From Diplosphaera chodatii (Eukaryota > Chlorophyta > Trebouxiophyceae > Prasiolales > Stichococcaceae): a DNA stretch of 64,000 nucleotides. A model generated the notes under the pieces. It saw only the letters and a program-made list of their open reading frames with translations, did not search any database and was not told where the DNA came from. Numbering within the stretch: the first letter of the stretch is position 1; every line of letters starts with the position of its first letter. The stretch covers positions 1,240,001-1,304,000 of the forward strand of contig JAALGY010000051.1 of assembly GCA_032358165.1 (NCBI GenBank), given 5' to 3'. Made by a program: the position numbers and the translations under genes. Positions 1 through 11,033 of the stretch are shown here, piece by piece.

Positions 1-237
1 AGCGACGCCAGCAGCGCGAAGATCTGCGAGAAGGCGTACGCAGCCCGGATGCCGTTCACCGGGAGGTCTTGCCCGACCTGCATTCGCGGTGCACGCCACG
101 CATCAATAAGCTGCCGCTTGGGGTGAAGGCCGGCGCAGCAGACATGCAAGCAATAAATAAGTCAACCGCCAAACGCACCTTATTGTACGCCCACATGATG
201 CCCATCGGCAGAAACATCTTGAGCTGCATGTTGCACA
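1..237 (-). CDS. 5' fragment of an unknown membrane protein gene
   Basis: Two exons read well on the minus strand: 179-237, beginning MCNMQLKMFLPMGIMWAYNK, and 1-77, continuing VGQDLPVNGIRAAYAF and running off the window. The intron 78-178 has a GTGCGT donor and a GCAG acceptor and keeps the frame. The text is hydrophobic with short charged turns, as in a multi-pass membrane protein. The start at 237 is the first in-frame ATG next to the conserved-looking text; an upstream exon cannot be excluded. I do not recognise the family. It is divergent to SF3B4, with about 770 bp between them. Confidence 0.4.
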
Positions 238-1009
238 TGGTCACAGTGGGTCGTGGCCGCATGTGGTGAGTGCAGGGCTGTGCAACATGTAGGAGCAGTC
301 GTGCTTTCATGACGTTCCAAATCGGGATTCAGCACGCCCGCAATTGCACTCACACGGACCATTCACCTATGCACTGGCATATAGGGGATGTGCCCACAGC
401 ATGCATGTTGCAGATGAGCACACCTGCGCCGGCATCGGCATGATGTCAGATTTGCCGCTTCTGGTGTCTCAGTCGAACGAGCAATAGCGGTCTCGCGTGT
501 GGGCCCGCACGTTGCCCCGGTTTGCTGCAGCCAACTAGAGGCTCGAACGGGCTACAAGAGAGCTGTACACCCTGCCAACACCGCAGGCCCGCTCTGCACC
601 GAGCAATGTGTCTGCTGCGTGTAACGACGTGAGGACAGGAAGTCTGAAGTGCACGCAACTAGGCAACTGCAAGCCAGAAGCGCCTTCGTCAGGAAGCAGC
701 AAAGCACTGGGCGGTGGAAGCAGTTGCAGCAGCGGGCAAAGGCACCACTGCTTGCTGCACACTGTGTGTTCTGCCTTTGCCAACTTTCGTGAACACACAA
801 TCAGCAGGCACAGTGGGGCTGAGCGCCAGCAGGTTACGCCCAAAGGAAGCAGAGGGTGGACTTGACCATTTTCACACCAATCAAGTGCTGAGTGGCATTG
901 CCAGGGGTTGTGGATCGGTCGTGTAGTGGAGGTACACCGCCTATACCAGCGTGGTCAGGCCGCTGTAGCTGATTGCGGCTCCTGAGCACGTCTCAGGCCG
1001 GCCGCGGCC
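238..1009. promoter_or_regulatory. Intergenic gap between two divergent genes
   Basis: About 770 bp separate the two divergent starts. Short ORFs here overlap on both strands and resemble no family I know. The gap should hold both 5' UTRs and promoters. I see no clear TATA box or repeat. Confidence 0.35.
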
Positions 1010-3056
1010 ATGTCGGCTGCCGGCGGGCGCATCACTGCTGGCGTAGGAGCCAACCTAATTGGGCAGCATGCACAGGACAGGAACCAGGAGGCCACGGTGT
1101 ACGTGGGCAACCTTGACGCGCAGGTGCGGTGCTGACACCTGATTGCTACTGATGCGGCGGCACCACAGCATGCCATGCCATGCACCTTCAGGGGCAGACA
1201 TGCGGACGGCTGGCGACATCTCACACACTCGCCTTCACCGCTGCACAGATGACGGAGGAGCTGGTTTGGGAGCTGTTCATACAGGGCGGCCCCATTGGTG
1301 AGGCCTGGTCGACCATGGTGTCCACTCTCCAACTGCCAATGCCAGTCTGCCCTGGGGTAGCAGCACGCTGAAGAGGCTACCCACTCCCTCGCAGTCAATG
1401 TGTACCTGCCCAAGGACCGTGTCACCAATCAGCACCAGGGCTATGGCTTCGTGGAGTTTCGCACAGAGGACGACGCCGATTATGTGCGGATCTGACTGAA
1501 TGCCTATGTTGCCCAGCACCATATGCAACTATCATGTGTCCTAACGCTATTAAAACCACCGTCCGTGACAGTACTTAGCTGCGCAAACACATCCGTCTGA
1601 ACCCGTAAGCCTGACACGAGTCCAAGTCATGCTTTGCCTGCAGGCTGTGAAGGTGCTGAACATGATCAAGGTGTATGGCAAGCCCATTCGTGTGAACAAG
1701 GCGTCACAGGACAAGCGCAGCCAGGATATGGGCGCCAACCTGTTCATCGGCAACCTTGACCCTGAAGTCGATGAAAAGGTGCACAGTTTACCATGACACT
1801 CCACCATCTAGTGGCGCACTTGCCCGGCTTTGGATGTGATGTCATGAGTGTCAAGAACACTCACCGCCACTTCTGGGTGCCCTTGGCCAATACACATGTG
1901 GGACACAGACCAAATCTGCTGATGTCTGCGCTGCAGCTCCTGTACGACACTTTCAACGCCTTTGGCGTGATTGTGCAAACGCCAAAGATCATGCGGGACC
2001 CTGAGACGGGGCTGTCGCGGGGCTTTGGCTTCGTCAGCTATGACAGTTTTGAGGCGTCTGATGCTGCCATTGAGGCGATGAACGGCCAGTTTCTGTGCAA
2101 CAGGTCTGCTTCAGGCAAACATGTTGTTGCTTTATGACACGATTTTTTCATGGCATGGGAAGCTGCTAAAAGCTGTACGTGGCAGATGAGCATCTTGCAG
2201 CAGGCGCTGTGGTAAAGTATTGAGCTTTCCTCTGAGTCGAAATGTTCGTGCCGCAGGCCCATCACAGTGGGGTATGCGTTCAAGAAGGACACCAAGGGCG
2301 AGCGGCACGGCACGCCCGCGGAGCGCATGCTGGCGGCGCAGATGAAGGAGCACCAGAACGCGCAGTCGCGCCCCAACCAGCTGTTCGCAACAGGTCCGGC
2401 TGGGCCTTGCTGGTGCTGGGGTGATGCCGAGCCACAGTGCTGCCTGTAGTCGCGGCGTCTGCTTGCGTCCAAGTCTGCGAGCTGCCTACTGTGTGACACA
2501 ACACATCAACGTCGACGCGCAGGCCCTCGGCAGCAGCCGCAGGCGGGGCAGGAGGCGGGTGGGGTGGCGCCGCCGCGGCCGCCGCCGCCGCAGGCTGGGG
2601 GCATGCCGCCGCCGCCCTGGGGGGGCGCCCCGCCGCCGGGCATGCCACCCTGGATGCAGGGCCCGCCCGGCGGCCCCATGCAGGTGCGGGGGCCCGCTGC
2701 CGGTGGTGGCGTGTGTGTGCACTGCACATCAGCAGGGTGTTGTACACATCGCACGAGCAACCAGCATGCATCATGGAGTGCCTGCCTGCCTGTGCCGCCG
2801 CTGAGCAGAGTGCAAGTGCTGAGCGGATGGCACGTACCCGCTGCAGGCACCGCCAGGCATGCCGCCGCCGCCCTGGGCGCAAAGGCCGCCGGGCATGCCG
2901 CCGCCGCCGGGCATGCCGGGTGGGGCGGTACCGCCGTGGCTGCGGGCGCCGCCCCCGGGCATGGGGGGCCCCCCGCCCTTCGGCATGCCGCCGCCGCCGT
3001 TCGCACGGCCGCCTGGCATGCCGCCCCCGCCCGTGGCGCCGCCCGCAGCCGGCTAG
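1010..3056 (+). CDS. SF3B4: Splicing factor 3B subunit 4 (SF3b49/SAP49)
   Basis: Component of the SF3b complex of the U2 snRNP, which binds pre-mRNA near the branch point; acts in the nucleus. Eight exons can be traced: 1010-1123, 1249-1297, 1395-1483, 1644-1778, 1937-2103, 2257-2393, 2523-2683 and 2847-3056. They give two RRM domains. RRM1 begins [12 protein letters not shown] and has [10 protein letters not shown]2 begins [14 protein letters not shown], then [30 protein letters not shown] and the diagnostic block [17 protein letters not shown]. The C-terminal third is rich in Pro, Gly and Met (repeats such as PPPGMPP), as in SF3B4 of animals and plants. All eight joins keep phase. The start has the expected short N-terminus ([19 protein letters not shown]). 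The assignment is secure. Confidence 0.95.
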
Positions 3057-3610
3057 TCGCAGCAGCCTCGGCAGCGGCAGCATGCCACTGCTGGCAGGTG
3101 TCTTTTGCAGCATGCGCCTCAAGTGCAATATGCAGCCTCACACGCCGCCTGCAGCAGCTACACACGACTGCTGTTCTCATGGCAGCCCTCAGCAGATGCC
3201 ATGCCAGGCATGCCTGCGAATGTCGCCCCAAACTGTGCCCTGGTTTTGGTCTGCTCGTGATCCGGTTGTGACTGCAGGTCTACCTCATGACAGCACCACT
3301 TCTCGTGGTCCCCGCGCACTGAGCAGGCTGCTGCCCAACTTACTGTGGCATCTATTCCGCACCTTTTAAGTTCACTTGCCATACACTCTGGCGAGTGTAG
3401 GAATTCCGACTCCCTTGCATCATGCAGCACATGAGTAATGCACAAGCAGTGCAAATGGTGGGATTGCCATCATGCCTGCTGTCGTTATCAACATGAGGCC
3501 GGGAGTCCTCAAAAGCTACACATCCTGCCGTATGCACGAGGCACTGAAGTCCCGCCGTGCGTGGGTGCTGCTAGGGTCAAACTTCGCCAACTTTCCTGTG
3601 CTGCCCCCGT
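3057..3610. other. Convergent intergenic gap
   Basis: About 550 bp between the SF3B4 stop and the hydrolase stop, presumably two 3' UTRs. No coding pattern, RNA gene or repeat was seen. Confidence 0.4.
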
Positions 3611-5688
3611 CTACACCGTTGCAGAACCTTGAGCTTCAAAGAAATCTAGCATGGCATCTGTTGTGTCCGAGATGAGCTCGTGGCCTGCATTCAGGCAATG
3701 GCTGCCATCAGCAAAGAGTGTTTGCCACTCTCGATGCATCGTAATCTTCGTAAAGGTGCTCCTGCTGTCACGATCACAGAGCCATGGGCATCGTCATCAG
3801 CTTCACAACCACAAACTGCAGTACAGGACGCACCTGCCCACGCCATATTCAGCACTTCGAAGATTGGTGAGCGGTCAGCCGCCAGGTTCATGTCGAGGAC
3901 CGCCGTTACATATTCCCTAAGCACCCCTTGCCATTGGCCAACCGTTGCCCTGCAGCGTGACGAGCAGGCCTGTCATAGCGTCAGAGCGATTGCCAGTGTA
4001 CCACAGGTGGCATGACAGACTTAGTTGTTGCCCCGCATAAGATTGGGAAAGCAGGGCAGTTTCTGCCTGACAGTCTTTACAGCTAGTAGCCAGCACCCCG
4101 CCTTGTTGCCCAGCAAGCCAACTCACCTGGGATCCGACCTCAGGAACCCTTTGTCGTCCAGCAGGCTGCCTCCGCCCAAAGCATTATAAAGTTCGGCTGA
4201 GACAGCCGTGCTGATGCCCTCGATGCGGTCTGAAAAGAATGTGGCTGTTATGGGGAGCGGATCATGCCTCAGCTCCTTTGTGGAAACGCCCTGCGGATTG
4301 CATCAACACACTCTGCATGTATGTGTGTGGCGCAGCCCAGGGTGCATCCAAAACACAGCGGCTGACATGCAAGCGCTTCTGGTGGTGGAGTTAATGAGTA
4401 TCGTCAGGTGTTGCAATTTCAGCAGTTAAGGTTGCAGGCGATGATCTCGTGAAGCGCGCCTGCGCCTGCAGCGCGGCGATATCCTCGGCAACAGCGGCAG
4501 CAGTGCGACGGTCCCGAGGCATGTGCACAAACAGCGCGGGCGGGAAGGGCCACGGCATGCCATCCCTGACATTTGTGTACACGTGTGGCGGCACGCCCAT
4601 GATCTGAACGCAGATGCCCTGCAGGATGCATGAATGTCATTGTCCATGGCTGGCTCCGGTGACTAGCAGGCTTTATGCTTTTGCAGGCGTCACTGCAGGA
4701 TCGATCTGGCATCTCAGTATCAGGTCATGCCCACGCCTGCAGCTTTGCGAAGAAGGGCAGCAGTGCGACCATGGCACCGCCGGATGAGCCGCCAAGGGCG
4801 TACAGCGGCAAGTCGCCCCAACCCTCTGCCTGACATGCAATTGAAGGGACTTTGTAGAATCCGACCCTATTTTTGTCGAAGAGCCACACGGACGCTTGCT
4901 CAACAGCAGCAATGTTTACCATGCCGCCAGCTGTGAGCACAGCTGCCTCGCCTGTGACAGCTTTCGGGTGAGGAAGGCACCTGCTTCAGCATCTCGATGC
5001 TGGCGACGGTGCGCCGCACATCGAGCGTCTTCTGCGGCGGCGGCCCCACGTCCCAGCACTTGCTGCCCGCCTGGTCTGCTGATGACAGTGCCACGACTGT
5101 GTACTGCCGCGAGATGGCGCGCTTGACGATGGCTGTCTCCTCCGGCAGGCCTGCGGAAGCGAAAGCATCCCGTGAAGGATTCTCAGTCCGCAGCTGAGGT
5201 CAGCGCGTTTGGTGCGCTCGCTCCCTGCTCAGCTGGCCGTGGCATGAGCTGGTGCGCCCACCTGTGCACGCTCTGCAGGAGGGCTGCGGGTGCCACCAGT
5301 CCAGCGCGCTGTGGCTGCAGCCGTGGAAGGTGAGCAGCACCCCCTGCGGCCGCCGCACTCGCTCGACGATGACCGACTGCCCCGCCAGTTCCTGCTTTGC
5401 AATGAACCCTGCTTTGAGCAACGGCTATACGCCTGTTTCATCATGCTTGCGTGCAACGTTCACGCACACGCTGGCCGCTGCAGGGCGACGCATGACAGGG
5501 CTGAGCTGCTCAGGTCGCACGAGTTGCTCGGGGGCGCTGCGGTTGAGGGCGGCCCCATCCAGCTGCGCTGCCCGCAGCGGCCCGCCCAGGAAGTCTGCCC
5601 GGGCGGTCCCCTGCCAGTTGTCGTGCGCGTGGCGGCTGGACACGTAGATGCACGGCAGCACCACCAGCGCACACTGCAGGCGCAGCAT
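3611..5688 (-). CDS. Secreted alpha/beta hydrolase of a plant/algal family
   Basis: Minus-strand serine-hydrolase-like protein in about eight exons. A start at 5688 gives MLRLQCALVVLPCIYVSS, a plausible signal peptide; other in-frame starts lie at 5712 and 5869. The next exon (ending near 5270) has VLLTFHGCSHSALDWW, the strand before the oxyanion region. It is followed by GLPEETAIVKRAISRQYTVV (about 4985-5165). The exon near 4735-4836 has LYALGGSSGGAMVALLP, the GxSxG nucleophile elbow. Then come GVPPHVYTNVRDGMPWPFPP (4430-4622), DRIEGISTAVSAELYNALGG (4127-4226) and the last exon AGHELISDTTDAMLDFFEAQ, which offers a candidate catalytic His. The HGCSHS...WW and GGSSGG pattern occurs in an uncharacterised plant hydrolase group; the substrate is unknown. 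It shares a divergent upstream region with the WDR33 gene. Confidence 0.72.
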
Positions 5689-6638
5689 CGTGGCGGTGTT
5701 GCCATCAACCATGGGCAATGTCCGCATTCGCAGGACCCCGTGCACCGCCTGATCGTGGAGTCAATGCTGGCCAGCCACTGTACATGTTGTGATCAAGTGC
5801 ACTCACGCAAACGACACGCGTGACGGCTGCGGTCAGGCCGCGCAGCATCGGCGGAGGCGGTGTCGCCATATCATCTGCGTAGTTGCCGGGCGCCTGCTTT
5901 GGTGTAGCTACTGCAACACCTCCCCAGCGACCAAGTGCTGACAGCACGTGCTGTGCAACGGCACTTTGACCAGTCCAAACTGCATCCCTGCACTGCCCGC
6001 ATGTGGCGCATGCACCACAGCGGCTTCAGCAGATCGGTGCAAGCTGCGAACCTGACAGCCGTACACCTAAGCGATTAGTAGCAATGGAAGGACGTCACGT
6101 GCTGCGATCTGCGCAGTCCTGGTGCAGTCACTGCACGCTCTAGGCTTGGGCAGCTAGGGTACTGTGCCAGCACAATTGCACGTGATGGCGAGGTGCAGTT
6201 GGCGCATTCGCTCCATCAGGGCTCCATTCCTCCATACCTACATTACACTACCGCTGCCTGCGACGACGGAAGTCGAGATTGCAGAGCTGGTGTCGGCTTT
6301 GATCAGGATCATTGGCAGCAAACACAGCCATCACAGGCCATTGCCGCACAGGACTGACGCGGAACAAGCGCGCGGCGCTCAGTGCTCAATGTTCACTTAG
6401 CATCGGACTTTTGCTTTAAGTTGGCATATCATCTGGGTCACTCCTGGGAAATCAGTCACCGCTGTGCAAACGCTGCACGACGCAAGTCTCCTGATCGCGC
6501 GAAGCGCGTGCGGTGCCAGCCGCAGCAATGGCATGAGCAGGCTATCACTCGAAGGAGCGTTCACGCCAATGTGAACCTTGGTATGGGCGCGCAGCCTGTG
6601 ACCAGTCCAGCGGGCGCCTGCGACTGTGGGCACAGAGG
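5689..6638. promoter_or_regulatory. Divergent intergenic region, hydrolase/WDR33
   Basis: About 950 bp between the two 5' ends. It may include an extra 5' hydrolase exon: an in-frame ATG at 5869 begins MATPPPPMLRGLTAAV and is followed by a GTGAGT donor. Otherwise nothing recognisable. Confidence 0.35.
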
Positions 6639-9600
6639 ATGGCTGCGGCTACAGCGCAGAATGCGCTCGCAGTGGTGCCGGGCGCCCCGCCGCCAGAAGT
6701 CGGTCTCGAGGGTGTCAAGACCCACCGGCCTGCGGTGCCGAGGTGGGCTCGTTGCATGACAATTTGAATCCTACAACATCTGAGAATGCACAGAGTGCAC
6801 TGCCATGAACACAGGAGACGCACATTGCATATTCGTGGAGGGCTGCAGCGGTGTCTGCCTGCCTGCAGGAGGACCATCGATCCAGCGGGGCCCTTCATTC
6901 AGCTGCTGCAGTCGCGCTTCGTGCGCCGTGATGCTGAGTGCGCACGGGAGGTGCTGCCCACACCGGCGGGCGCGTTGCAGGTGGGACTGATGGACATTGT
7001 GACCTCATGATCGTGCCTGCCAATACGGCTCGCCAGATGAGTGTGCATGTTCAGCTGACCTGCTGCTGCGCACCGTGCTATGCGCGCAGGTGTTGCCGCC
7101 GGCTGCGTACATGCACCAACCAGCCAACAGCTTCAACACACGCTTCGTGCATGCCAATGTCAATAAGGTGAGGGTGCAAGCACCCACGATTTTGGAGTCC
7201 CTGCAAGTGCATGCTGAGCAAATCCTGATGAATGCGGTCGGCAGGGCAGGGCAGGGCACCTGCTGGCGGATATGCAGAAGGAACGGTCATGCTGACATTG
7301 CAGCCACCCGGTTTGCCCTGCAGTCAAAGACCACGATCAACGCCATCGTGTGGACTCCCGGCGGCCGCCGCGTGTTTGCCGCCGCGCACTCCGGCGAGTT
7401 TGCACTGTGGGCGGGCGCCGCGGGCTTTGCGTTCGAAAGTGTCCTGCAGGCGAGTTGCTAGCCTCCCCATGCTCATCTATGCACCATGACGTTGTGCCTC
7501 ACACCAGTAACAGACATATGCAGCAGGGTAGGTTGCCTATGCTGAGGATAGCCAAGACGAGGTGCATGAGCGCTGTAGGCACATGAGGCGCCGGTGCGGG
7601 CGATGACGTACAGCCACAACGGCAACTGGATCCTGTCGGGCGACGACACGGTGCGAGCCTCCAGACTGTGGTCAGCCAAGCCCGCAGCCTGCCCTGCGGC
7701 ATTGCAAGGAGCCCTTGATAAATCGGGCCCACACTACCTGTGCAGCAGCTGGCCGTGGCTGTCGCAGGCAACCCTTTGTCTGGGTGCACGACTACTGCTG
7801 TGGCCTGGCTGACAGGTGCCAGCTGGCAGAACGGCATGACCCTGCACAATTCGGCATTTTGGGACACGACCGATGTGTTGCAGGGCTGCTTCCGGTACTG
7901 GAAGCCGAACCTGGAGCTGGTGAAGCAGGAGGCGGGGCACCGGGAGGGCATCGAGGCCATCACCTTTGCGCCCTCCGACCTCAAGTTCGCCACCGCCAGC
8001 AAGGACTCCACTGTCAAGGTGCCTGCACATCGTACTTGCGAGGGTGCAACCCTGAGGCGCTGCATCGTGCGTAAGTCTTGCTTGTGCACGGCCACCATGT
8101 CACGGCAGGGCACCAGTCGTCTGAACACGCTGTCAAAAGCCACCTTTCATACAATCAGCCTGTTACAGTTGTATATGACGTCTTGCATGGATGGGAGTGC
8201 AGGTGTGGGACTTTGCAACCTGCACGGCGGAGCAGGTCATGGCGGGGCACGGCGGCGACGTCAACGCGGCGCACTGGCATCCGCAGCATGCTCTCGTTGC
8301 GTCCGGCAGGTGCCGGCACAGCGAGCACCGCCAGTCCAGATGCACATGCACACTGTCATTTGGTTGTTTTTCAGGATGTGTACGGCGCCTGTGGCCTGCT
8401 TCGCTCTGCTCAGCCTCACAGCGCAGCTGCTTGGGCAATGATGCAAGGCTGTTGTCGGCAGAGCTATCAGCAGGGATACCGACGCTGCTCTGTATGCAGG
8501 AGCAATGTCCAGGACAGTCGGCATGAGACACTTTTTGACATGCCTCTGCAGCAAGGACGCGCTTGTGAAGATGTGGGACGTGAAGGGCGGCGGCGCGGTG
8601 GCGACGCTGCACGGGCACAAGGGCGGCGTCACCGCCGCGGCCTGGAACGACAACGGCAACTGGCTGCTCACCGCCGCACGCGACGCCACGCTGAAGGTGC
8701 ACCCTGCAGCGGTTGATGCTCCCGGAGGGCTGGGAGCAGAAGTTGCGGGCTTTCAGGTCGTTTGACACCTCTGCATGTGGGGTGGAGGTGTATCACCCGG
8801 GCTGGTGCTCTTGATGCATCGTGGTGTCCAGAGGACCTCCTGTGGTTGCGCAGGTGTGGGACCTGCGGACGCTGCGGGAGCTGCGCACGTTCCGGGGACA
8901 CACCAAGGACGTGCTGTGCGCGGCGTGGCACCCCGTCCACGAGGAGCTGTTCGCCAGCGGCGGGTACGACGGCGGCCTGCTGTACTGGCTCGCCTCCCGC
9001 CCCGGGCCCCAGGCAAGCGTTTTCCGTAGTCGACAAAGTGTGTGCAGCTGCTCGATGCCGTCGGCTGGCTGGCACTGGCTTCGAGATTTGGCAGTAACTA
9101 GATCTACATACCCTGAGATGACGCAGGTGCGGCAAATGCTCTGCAGCACGCACTTTCTTGCTTTGCATGCCGAAACTCATTTTGTCAGGTAGGACGGCCA
9201 CCATGACAGCGGGCGCTGCGGCGCAGGCGGAGGTGCGGGGCGCGCACGAGGGCAGCGTGACGGCGGTGGCGTGGCACCCGGCGGGCCACCTGCTGGCGAC
9301 GGGCGGCGGCGACCAGATGCTGCGCTTCTGGTGCCGCGCGCGCCCCGGGGAGCCCGCCGACGCGCACCAGGCCGCCATGCGCGCCCAGGCCGTGCTCGAG
9401 GGTGGGGTCCCCCCACACCCTGCAGTCCGTCATGCTGTCACGACCTCGAATCACCGTATGACTGCTGGTCTGGCTGCAAGCTCTGGGCCGTCCTGCCATC
9501 CCTGCAGGGGCGACACTGGTCAGCTTTGCAGGCGCTCTGGGCACAGCCAATTCTCGTGATTGTTTCCTGTGCAGGCGAGGCGCCAAAGTCGCGGCATGCG

Positions 9601-10485
9601 CCGACGGTGGCGTCGGCAGGCGGCGCCATCCCCGGCATCGGCGAGGCCCTGGCATTCCCGCCAGCCACCACGCTTGGTACTCACTGCATGTGCTGTGCAC
9701 AGCATCCACCTGCTGGCTCAGTGCACCACCACCCCCACAGTGGCATGCCAACTCTGACGCTCAACATACAGCGTCACGCTGGCAGCGCACAAGATGCTGG
9801 CCTGCACATGTGACGCATCTTGTTGGCTGTGCAGACGCGGTGCAGCTCGACCGGCCGGGCTCTGCGGGCGCAACCCCGCCGCCGCCCCCGCTCGCAGCGC
9901 AGCCGCCTGGCCTGCAGCACCAGCCATCGCGCCTGCAGGTGCGTCCTTCCCACCCTGCTGATGCCGGTGACCCTGCAGGTTGCTGCATTGCTCGAATGTT
10001 GAGCTGTTTCTCACATCATGATGGGCCCCACTTCCTGCTCGTAGTGGCACGGCCGTGCGGACTCGCCAGCAGTGCAGCCGCCGCACGTCGGTGCCAAGCG
10101 GCCGCACTCTGCACTGGCTGGCCCGGGCGGTGGCAGGGACAGCCCGCACATGGGAGCAGCAGCTTCAGAACAGCGGCGACCAGCGGTGAGCTGGCGGTAT
10201 TGAGAGTCGCTGCTGGTCTTGCCAGAGCTGGGCGTGGGTTCCTCCTGTGCCATCTCCCTTCAAGTGTGAGATGGCCTCGGTTTTTATTGGGCGCCGCTGG
10301 CCTTTCAGGTGATGCGCAGCCAGTATGCCGCGTCGCCGCCAGTAGTACAGCAGGCCGTGGTACCGCCGCCGGTGCAGCCGCCGCCGGTGCAGCCGCAGGC
10401 GCAGCCGGGCCAGTCGCAGCGGCAGCCGGGGCGGCAACCGGGGCGCAGCCGGGGCCGCGGTCGCGGCGGGCGTGGTCAGCGCTGA
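6639..10485 (+). CDS. WDR33: WDR33/FY/Pfs2-type polyadenylation factor, WD40
   Basis: WD40 subunit of the cleavage and polyadenylation machinery (human WDR33, plant FY, yeast Pfs2), which helps recognise the poly(A) signal. Exons include 6639-6742, 6869-6980 (RRTIDPAGPFIQLLQSRFV, the family's short motif before the propeller), 7090-7167, 7324-7449, 7579-7650, 7884-8018, 8203-8309, 8552-8696, 8854-9012 and 9226-9401, with phases consistent throughout. WD repeats are visible as INAIVWTPGGRRVF, VRAMTYSHNGNWILSGDD, IEAITFAPSDLKFATASKD, VNAAHWHPQHALVASG, VTAAAWNDNGNWLLTAARD, RTFRGHTKDVLCAAWHP and VTAVAWHPAGHLLATGGGD ending in FWCRARPGE. The C-terminal exons are low-complexity (Pro/Gln), and the last one (10309-10485) ends in an RGRG-rich tail. 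Two introns appear to use GC donors. A further exon near 10070-10187 is likely. The family call is secure. Confidence 0.93.
7450..7578 (+). other. GC-AG intron in the WDR33 gene
   Basis: The exon ending FESVLQ is followed by CAG|GCGAGT, the strong consensus of a GC donor. The next exon begins after CTGTAG with AHEAPVRAMTYSHNG. Only this join keeps the WD40 frame. Confidence 0.65.
9013..9225 (+). other. GC-AG intron in the WDR33 gene
   Basis: The exon ending LASRPGPQ is followed by CAG|GCAAGC, and the next exon starts AEVRGAHEGSVTAVAWHP after GCGCAG. No GT donor close by preserves the frame between these two conserved WD repeats. Confidence 0.6.
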
Positions 10486-11033
10486 CCACGTCACGGCTTG
10501 GTTGAGACAATTTGTTGGAAACCCACGAGCAGGGTGCTACGACAGCGCGCCGTAGCAGGTGGCTGAGGCTCTTGGGTGGCTAGTGTGTGACTAGAGGCAT
10601 TCGTCAAGAGTGGGGTCCCATAGCGGTATGGCCAACAGTTGCGCCATGATGCATGGTGTGACGAGCATTTTCGCAGTACGAGGACAATCCTGCAGACGTT
10701 GACGTGGACACAAGGAGAACCTGAGCTGGAGTCAGTAGACGTAGGCGAAGACGATGAAGCATGGCAGACAGATGTCACCACCCAGATGCACTGCTGCGCC
10801 AGGGTCGTCAGGACCGCTGGACATCACCTAGCAGTACTCATCACTTGTACCACCCAGACGAACCTTGCCCACGACCAGTGTCACTTTCCGTTATGCAACA
10901 CACTTGACCAATCGGGGTAGCGAGGACGCCGATGCAGCCTTCTTCGCATCGTTGGCAGGCACGTCACCCAAGCACGGCACCCATGATCATGGTGATCTGA
11001 CGTGACACTGCACCACCAGCAACCCGATCGACC
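10486..11033. other. Intergenic gap
   Basis: About 550 bp between WDR33 and the next gene on the same strand. Short ORFs here show no family features. It presumably holds the WDR33 3' UTR and the downstream promoter. Confidence 0.4.

Noticed and set aside
2280..3128. Minus-strand frame of 282 codons, Arg/Pro/Ala-rich
   Set aside because: It is the complement of the Pro/Gly-rich SF3B4 tail and its introns; the plus-strand exons are firmly supported.
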